Shown here piece after piece: positions 32,975 through 38,599 of a stretch of DNA of 45,978 nt. The stretch's first letter is position 1. Each line of letters starts with the position of its first letter. The stretch lies in assembly GCA_028820935.1 (NCBI GenBank), contig JAPPHZ010000028.1, positions 1-45,978 of the forward strand. Direction: 5' to 3'. This DNA is from a bacterium (GTDB lineage Bacteria; Actinomycetota; Acidimicrobiia; Spongiisociales; Spongiisociaceae). Below the pieces are notes generated by a model that saw nothing but the letters and a program-made list of their open reading frames with translations, was not told the DNA's origin and did no database searches. A program made the position numbers and the translations under genes.

Positions 32975-33943
32975 ATGTCAGCTCCGGCCACCACCGCCCC
33001 CGCATCCCCGCTCCTCGGGCCCTCCGTTTCCCCGCGGACGATCGACTCCTTCCTGCGGGCGGTCCCCTCCGTGGACGAGGTGGGCGTGGCGGAGCGGGCC
33101 GGCGCCCTGTCCACCCGTTCGGTGAAGCGGGAGTCCAAGCTGGCGGCGCTCGACCTGGCCATCCGGATGTGCGACCTGACCACCCTGGAGGGCCGGGACA
33201 CCCCCGGCAAGGTCATCCAGCTGGCCTCCAAGGCGATCCGCCCGGATCCCACCGATCCCTCCATCCCCCCGGTGGCCGCCCTCTGCGTCTATCCCAACAT
33301 GGTGCCCCACGCCGTCAAGGCCCTCGCCGGAAGCGGCAGCGGCGTGGCCGTGGCGTCGGTGGCCACCTACTTCCCGTCCGGCCAGGCCCCCCTGGAGGTC
33401 AAGACCGGCGAAACCGCCTGGGCGGTAGCCGCCGGCGCCACCGAGATCGACATGGTGATCAACCGGGGCGCCTTCCTCTCCGGCGACTATCTCAGGGTCC
33501 ATGACGAGATCGTTGCGGTCAAGGAGGCCTGCGGGCCCGCCCACCTCAAGGTCATCCTCGAGACCGGCGAGCTCAGCACCTATGACAACGTGCGGAGGGC
33601 CTCGATGCTGGCGATGGCGGCCGGCGCCGACTTCATCAAGACGTCCACCGGCAAGGTTTCCCCCGCCGCCACCCTGCCCGTGACCCTGGTGATGCTCGAG
33701 GCCATCCGCGACTTCCACGCCGCCACCGGAACGCCCGTAGGGATGAAGCCGGCGGGCGGGATCAGCACCGCAAAGGTGGCCATCCGCTACCTCGTCCTGC
33801 TGTCGGAGACCCTGGGGTCCCACTGGCTGACCCCCGACCGGTTCCGCTTCGGGGCCTCCAGCCTGGTCAACGACCTGCTCATGCAGATCCGCTGGCTCCG
33901 TGACGGCCACTACCAGTCGTCCGACTACTTCACCAAGGACTGA
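32975..33943 (+). CDS. deoC: Deoxyribose-phosphate aldolase
   Basis: 322 residues, with about 55 extra N-terminal residues as in the longer actinobacterial DeoC type. Splits 2-deoxyribose 5-phosphate into acetaldehyde and glyceraldehyde 3-phosphate. D159 (TEIDMVIN), Schiff-base Lys222 (DFIKTSTGK) and the KPAGGI Lys near 260 are in place. Two aldehyde dehydrogenase genes follow on the same strand and could oxidise the acetaldehyde; this deoC-aldh-aldh layout suggests deoxynucleoside catabolism. Confidence 0.93.
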   Translation: MSAPATTAPASPLLGPSVSPRTIDSFLRAVPSVDEVGVAERAGALSTRSVKRESKLAALDLAIRMCDLTTLEGRDTPGKVIQLASKAIRPDPTDPSIPPVAALCVYPNMVPHAVKALAGSGSGVAVASVATYFPSGQAPLEVKTGETAWAVAAGATEIDMVINRGAFLSGDYLRVHDEIVAVKEACGPAHLKVILETGELSTYDNVRRASMLAMAAGADFIKTSTGKVSPAATLPVTLVMLEAIRDFHAATGTPVGMKPAGGISTAKVAIRYLVLLSETLGSHWLTPDRFRFGASSLVNDLLMQIRWLRDGHYQSSDYFTKD

Positions 33944-33968
33944 TCCGCCAGATGGACCCTTCCGAGCC

Positions 33969-35474
33969 ATGACCCCGTCCGAGCCAATGAGCCCCCCCGA
34001 AGCGCCGAGCCCCGCCCGGAGCCCCGAGATCGTCCCGGCCGGCCTCGACTACGTGGCTTCCATCGAGTCCACCGATGTGGTGTCAGTCGACCCGAGCTAC
34101 GATCTCTGGATCGCCGGAAACCCCGCCGAGCCCAAGACCAACCGCTACTTCCCCACCATCAACCCGGCCACCGAGGAGACCCTCAGCCGGGTCGCCGAGG
34201 GAGGCGCCGAGGACGTCGACCGAGCCGTCAGATCGGCCCGCAAGGCCTACGAGGGCGCCTGGGGCCGCATGCCTGGCGCTGAACGGGCCAAGTACCTCTA
34301 CCGGATCGCCCGCATGCTCCAGGAACGGTCCCGGGAGTTCGCCGTGCTCGAGACGCTCGACGGGGGGAAGCCGATCCGCGAGTCCCGCGACATCGACCTG
34401 CCCCTCGCCGCCGCCCACTTCTTCTACTACGCGGGCTGGGCGGACAAGCTGGAGTACGCCTTCCCGGGCCTCGACACCGCCCCGGTGGGCGTGGTCGGCC
34501 AGGTCATCCCCTGGAACTTCCCGATGCTGATGATCGCCTGGAAGGTGGCGCCGGCCCTGGCCACCGGCAACACGGTGGTGCTCAAGCCGGCCGAGACCAC
34601 CCCGCTGAGCGCCCTGGCCTTCGCCCGGCTCACCGCCGAGGCCGGCCTCCCCCCCGGCACCCTGAACATCGTCACCGGCGATGGAAGCACCGGCGCCGAG
34701 GTGGTGGGCCATCCCGATATCGACAAGGTGGCCTTCACCGGCTCCACCACCGTCGGCAAGCTGATCCAGCGCCGCCTGGCCGGCACCGGCAAGCGCCTGA
34801 CGCTCGAGCTGGGGGGCAAGGCGCCCCACATCATCTTCGACGATGCGCCCGTCGACCAGGCCATCGAGGGGATCATCAACGGCATCTTCTTCAACCAGGG
34901 CCACGTGTGCTGCGCCGGCAGCCGCCTCCTGGTCCAGGAGTCCATCTTCGACGACCTCATGGACAAGCTGCGCCTCCGCCTCACCCACCTGCGGGTGGGC
35001 GACCCGCTCGACAAGAACACCGACGTGGGCGCGATCAACAGCCGGGCCCAACTCCAAAGGATCACCGACCTGGTGGACGTGGGCGTGGCCGAGGGCGCCG
35101 AGATGTACCAGCCGCCGTGTGTGCTGCCCGAACGGGGCTTCTGGTTCGCCCCCACCCTCTTCACCGGCGTCTCCCAGAGCCATCGCATCGCCCAGGAGGA
35201 GATCTTCGGCCCGGTGCTGTCGATCATGACCTTCCGCACCCCGGCCGAGGCGGTGGAGAAGGCCAACAACACGCCCTACGGCCTGTCCGCGGGTGTCTGG
35301 ACCACCAAGGGCGCCCGCATCCTGTGGATGGCCGACCGGCTCGCCGCCGGGGTGGTGTGGGCCAACACCTACAACAAGTTCGACCCGGCCTCGCCCTTCG
35401 GCGGCTACCAGGAGTCCGGGTTCGGCCGGGAGGGCGGCCGCCACGGCCTGCTCCCGTACCTGGAGGGGCACTGA
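33969..35474 (+). CDS. Aldehyde dehydrogenase
   Basis: 501 residues. NAD(P)-dependent oxidation of an aldehyde; full catalytic set: PWNFPMLM, GSTTVGKL, general base E280 (LELGGKAPH) and nucleophile C314 (GHVCCAGSRL), the usual 34 residues apart. ATG at 33969 or 33987; upstream in-frame codons overlap deoC. The gap to deoC is 25 bases, so co-transcription is likely. Acetaldehyde from DeoC is a plausible substrate by context. Confidence 0.93.
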   Translation: MTPSEPMSPPEAPSPARSPEIVPAGLDYVASIESTDVVSVDPSYDLWIAGNPAEPKTNRYFPTINPATEETLSRVAEGGAEDVDRAVRSARKAYEGAWGRMPGAERAKYLYRIARMLQERSREFAVLETLDGGKPIRESRDIDLPLAAAHFFYYAGWADKLEYAFPGLDTAPVGVVGQVIPWNFPMLMIAWKVAPALATGNTVVLKPAETTPLSALAFARLTAEAGLPPGTLNIVTGDGSTGAEVVGHPDIDKVAFTGSTTVGKLIQRRLAGTGKRLTLELGGKAPHIIFDDAPVDQAIEGIINGIFFNQGHVCCAGSRLLVQESIFDDLMDKLRLRLTHLRVGDPLDKNTDVGAINSRAQLQRITDLVDVGVAEGAEMYQPPCVLPERGFWFAPTLFTGVSQSHRIAQEEIFGPVLSIMTFRTPAEAVEKANNTPYGLSAGVWTTKGARILWMADRLAAGVVWANTYNKFDPASPFGGYQESGFGREGGRHGLLPYLEGH

Positions 35475-35629
35475 AGAATGTCCGGTCAGCCCGCTATCCG
35501 ACCGAGAAACCCACGCCCGAAGACCATCGCACGCCGACCCGCCGCCGTCCCCGCCGGCACCCTCTCAGCGTCCCGTGCCGGAGTTTCACGGCCGATTGAC
35601 GCCTCCCTTGCCTATTCCCGTCACCCGGA

Positions 35630-35880
35630 CGCGAACGTGTCACACCCTCCCTATAGGTTGGTTCATGCCAAGCACCGCCACCGGCCGACAGCTGCGCAAG
35701 CTCCGATCGGCCCGGCCGGGACGGAGGGAACATACAGAAGGGGTTTCGTGGAGCGATCCGCCGCTTCACCCGGCATCAAGCCGGGCGTGGCCGCTCACGC
35801 CCCGGACCATGGTGGCGGCGGCGGGGGAGGGACCCGTTGGGGGACGCCCGCCCGGCCAGCGGCGTTTTTCGCGCTCTTCC
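35630..35880 (-). repeat. R1 dispersed repeat, copy E (reverse)
   Basis: On the minus strand it starts GAGCGCGAAAAACGCC, has CCGCCGCCGCCACCATGG, CCACGCCCGGCTTGATGCCG, CTGTCGGCCGGTGGCGGTGC and ends GTGACACGTTCGCG. It lies between two aldehyde dehydrogenase genes transcribed in the opposite sense. Next to it (35878-35945) are direct repeats of ACGACTCCGCACCCA type. Nothing else is supported in 35475-35956. Confidence 0.78.
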
Positions 35881-35956
35881 AACGACTCCGCACCCAACGA
35901 CTCCGCACCCAACCACTCAGCACCCTCCGACTCGGCACTCTCCCGGGAGGTGGGCC

Positions 35957-36817
35957 GTGAGCAGGCTGGCGGTCCGCAAGACCTACAAGCTGTACATCGA
36001 CGGGGACTTCCCGCGCTCCGAGTCGGGACGGTCGTTCCCCGCTCTCGACCACAAGGGCGAGGTGGTCGCCCGGGTGGCCGCCGGCACCCGCAAGGACCTG
36101 CGGATGGCGGTCCGGGCCGCCCGGCGGGCCCAACCCGGCTGGGCCGCCCGCACCGGCTACAACCGGGGCCAGATCCTCTACCGGATCGCCGAGATGGTCG
36201 AAGACCGGGCCGAGGCGTTCGGAGCGGCCGTAAAACTCACCGGCGTCAGCGCCGCCAAAGCCCGCAAGGAGGTCACCCAGGCCGTAGACCGGCTGGTGTG
36301 GTACGCCGGATGGGCCGACAAGTTCGCCCAGGTGATGGGGAACCTCAATCCGGTGTCCGGACCGTTCTTCAACATCTCCACACCCGAGCCCACCGGCGTG
36401 GTGGGGATCATCGCCGTCGAGCCCTCCCCGCTGCTCGGCCTGGTGTCGCGGGTGGCGCCGGTCATCGTGTCCGGCAACACCTCGGTGGTGCTGGCCTCCG
36501 AGCGTTGGCCCACCCCCTCCATCACGCTGGCCGAGGCGCTGGCCACCGCCGATGTCCCCGGAGGGGTGGTCAACATCCTCACCGGCCCCAAGAAGGCCAT
36601 GGTCCCGTACCTGGCCTCGCACCTGAACGTCAACGCCATCGACGCGTTCGGCGCCGAACCCGCCATGATGCACGACATCGAGCAGGAGGCGGCCGCCGGA
36701 GTGAAGCGGGTGGTGCGCCCGCCCGGCGGCGAGATCGACTGGGCCGGGGCGCAGAGCCCCTACGCCATTGCCGCCTTCACCGAGATCAAGACCGTCTGGC
36801 ACCCCAAGGGCCTATAG
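35957..36817 (+). CDS. Aldehyde dehydrogenase-like protein without catalytic Cys (half-length)
   Basis: 286 residues, colinear with the first ~270 residues of normal aldehyde dehydrogenases (NAD-binding domain; EPSPLLGLVSRVAPVIVSGN in place of PWNFP...). It ends before the catalytic domain: neither the base Glu nor the nucleophile Cys is present. GGGAGG six bases before the GTG at 35957 fixes the start. The reading frame is clean with normal GC3, so it looks like a maintained partner or regulator of the full enzyme and not a decayed copy. Confidence 0.82.
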   Translation: MSRLAVRKTYKLYIDGDFPRSESGRSFPALDHKGEVVARVAAGTRKDLRMAVRAARRAQPGWAARTGYNRGQILYRIAEMVEDRAEAFGAAVKLTGVSAAKARKEVTQAVDRLVWYAGWADKFAQVMGNLNPVSGPFFNISTPEPTGVVGIIAVEPSPLLGLVSRVAPVIVSGNTSVVLASERWPTPSITLAEALATADVPGGVVNILTGPKKAMVPYLASHLNVNAIDAFGAEPAMMHDIEQEAAAGVKRVVRPPGGEIDWAGAQSPYAIAAFTEIKTVWHPKGL

Positions 36818-36839
36818 CTGGTTGCTGGTTACTACAAGA

Positions 36840-36859
36840 GTGATAAAAATACTTATCAC
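36840..36859. promoter_or_regulatory. Inverted repeat GTGATAA-N6-TTATCAC
   Basis: A perfect 7-bp inverted repeat with 6-base spacer, 22 bases after an aldehyde dehydrogenase stop and 122 bases before the broken coiled-coil gene, in an AT-rich segment (36835-36950). GATAAG occurs again near 36906. The form fits a repressor operator; a role as terminator is less likely without a GC stem. Confidence 0.45.
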
Positions 36860-36980
36860 CCTGATCGGATAGCAGCCATGTGCTTCTCTAGATTAACCAT
36901 TTGTTGATAAGTAGATATCTGCTATGCGCTCTTACTCGGTGGGACAATGCTTCTAGCATGGATAGGGAATGGAGTGGTAG

Positions 36981-37294
36981 ATGGATCCGCAGCTAGTTGA
37001 CTCTAGAGCCTCTCTTGGCGGCTCTGTCGTTCATACTGGGCTTCCTCTGGCGCGCGATGGCGAGGCTCACGCGGCGTCTTGACCAACAGGGGGAAGGCCT
37101 TGGCGGTGGTGAAGGCGGATGTGGCCGGGTTGAAGGAGGGTCAGGCTGGCTTGCAGAAGGATGTGGCCGACCTGAAAGCGAGTCAGGCTCGGATGGGCGA
37201 CACCCTCCTCCGGACAGTCGGCGATCTCGGTGAGGTCAAGGGTGAGTTGAAGAGGATTCGCCCCAGGGAGAAGGTCGCGGCCGGCGGTTCGTAG
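36981..37294 (+). pseudogene. Frameshifted coiled-coil gene (paralogue of 31429)
   Basis: The ATG at 36981 (GGAGTGG just upstream) gives MDPQLVD, like MTAQFVD of the intact paralogue. The membrane helix then continues in the next frame (LLAALSFILGFLWRAMARL), and after a GGGGG run near 37090 the coiled coil continues in a third frame (VVKADVAGLKEGQAGLQKD), ending PREKVAAGGS. So at least two frameshifts separate conserved segments. A sequencing error at two sites cannot be excluded, but decay is simpler. Confidence 0.75.
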
Positions 37295-37463
37295 CCCCGT
37301 GCCGCTCAGGGGGTACCCAGCTCGTCCTCTCCTCGTAGCTCCCGAGTCTTTCCAACCAGCAACTACCAACTAGCTAAGCGGCAGGGGGCTCGTAGGCACC
37401 CGTGCCGGTCGCCGGATTCTCAGCTCGTCCCTTCCTGTAATTCCCAGGGCTCTCCCGCCCGCC

Positions 37464-37483
37464 TATACATATATATATACACA
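37464..37483. repeat. TATATATA palindrome, copy 2
   Basis: TATACATATATATATACACA, preceded by CTCCCGCCCGCC and followed by CAGAACCG, ACACG and ACCGCC, as at 32816-32831. Upstream (37300-37450) two imperfect direct repeats start CCGTGCCG and contain CAGCTCGTCC. No gene is supported in 37295-37686. Confidence 0.6.
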
Positions 37484-37577
37484 TCAGAACCGCTTCGCTA
37501 CACGACCGCCGGCCACCGGTCCGCAACCGAACGGGTCTTGGCCGCCCGGCGACCCTCCGATCCGGCGGAATTCTTCC

Positions 37578-37640
37578 GAGAACGCGAAAAAAAGACTCTC
37601 GACTCGATAGGGCCGGAACCGGTCCGGCTTGGCCGGATGG
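37578..37640 (+). repeat. R1 head fragment H
   Basis: CCGAGAACGCGAAAA at 37576-37590 matches the R1 head. The remaining R1 blocks are absent or unrecognisable, so this is a fragment or a chance match of a shorter motif. Confidence 0.4.
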
Positions 37641-37648
37641 TGGCGTTC

Positions 37649-37698
37649 CGCTGGCCCATGCGTGATCCTCGACCGCTGGCCCATGCGTGATCCTCGAC
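37649..37698. repeat. 25-bp perfect tandem duplication in a pseudogene
   Basis: Two contiguous identical 25-base units (CGCTGGCCCATGCGTG... ending TCCTCGAC) at 37649-37673 and 37674-37698. They lie at the truncated 5' end of the amidohydrolase remnant. Confidence 0.85.
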
Positions 37699-38120
37699 GA
37701 CGCCGAGATCGACCTGCTGGCCGAGCGCAACGCCAATGTGGCCCACTGCCTGTCCAACAACATGAAGCTGGCCAAATGCGTTACCCGGGTGCCGGACCTG
37801 TTGGCCGCCGGGGTCAACGTGTACCTGGAGGTGGACATGATGAGCGACATGCACACCGAGATGCGGCCCCGAGCTGCCCTTGTAGTCGCTGCATTTGGCA
37901 ACCCAAGCGTGTTCACATCCCGGGATCTGCTCCCGAATGGCGACCTGGAGCCTCCGCTGGCCCCGAGCCCGCCTACAGCCCCGCCGACTTGGCCCTGATG
38001 GAGGCCCGCTCGGTGCTCCGGGCCCCGCTGGTCGATGCCCGGCACGCGGTAGTCCAGCACACCCAGGTGCCCATGGTACGCCATGTTCTGGTGGACGCCG
38101 CCTGGCTCGACCGCCTGGGC
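37687..38120 (+). pseudogene. Amidohydrolase remnant (MtaD/TrzA-type)
   Basis: LDDAEIDLLAERNANVAHC, SNNMKLA and PDLLAAGVNV are the middle of deaminases such as 5-methylthioadenosine/S-adenosylhomocysteine deaminase. The essential GTDG Asp motif that should follow is replaced by YLEVDMMSDMHTEMR. After a shift of frame, PADLALMEARSVLRAP and VRHVLVDA correspond to the C-terminal part. The N-terminal barrel with its HxH metal site is missing. This is a decayed gene. Confidence 0.7.
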
Positions 38121-38599
38121 CTGCCCGGAGGCCCTGCTGACGGACTCGGACAGACCGGGCGATTCCACGCGCGGCGTCTCCCGCGCGCTACGTCGTCGGC
38201 CATGGCGAACGGTTGCCGTGCGCCGCTGGTGCTGTTACGGTGACATGATGTGAACGACGGGTGTCGGAGGGTTCCGCTCCTGTTGGTCAACACAGCGTTA
38301 CACATCTGGAATGGATGGCCATGAATGAACGTGCTGCTCAGTGTGCCGTGCTACACTCTGTGTTCGGCATGGGCCCTGTCACCGTGGTAAGGTTCTCCAT
38401 ACGTTCCGGGTCAGCGATCCAGAGGGGAGTGGCCGGTGGTTGACGCAGGTAGCGTTATCCGGGAGCATCCGCGAGGGTTTTGCATGTGCGAGTTGTGCGG
38501 TCCCGGAAGGGCAGAACTTCGCCAAGGTGGAAACGAAAGGAGGGGCCAATGCCCCGTTTGAGAGGGCATGCGCCCCCGTTACAAGCAAAGGAGGGGCCG
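38121..38599. other. Long upstream region of the first SLH gene
   Basis: No gene is supported. TACACT at about 38351 is a -10 candidate, which would give a 5' leader of some 240 bases. The leader contains AAAGGAGGGGCCAATGCCCC at 38536-38555 and nearly the same 20 bases again at 38587-38606. I compared it with known riboswitch patterns from memory and found no convincing match. Confidence 0.4.

Noticed and set aside
38250-38599. Riboswitch (c-di-AMP or similar) before the SLH gene
   Set aside because: Some G-rich strings look suggestive, but the ordered conserved core could not be matched.
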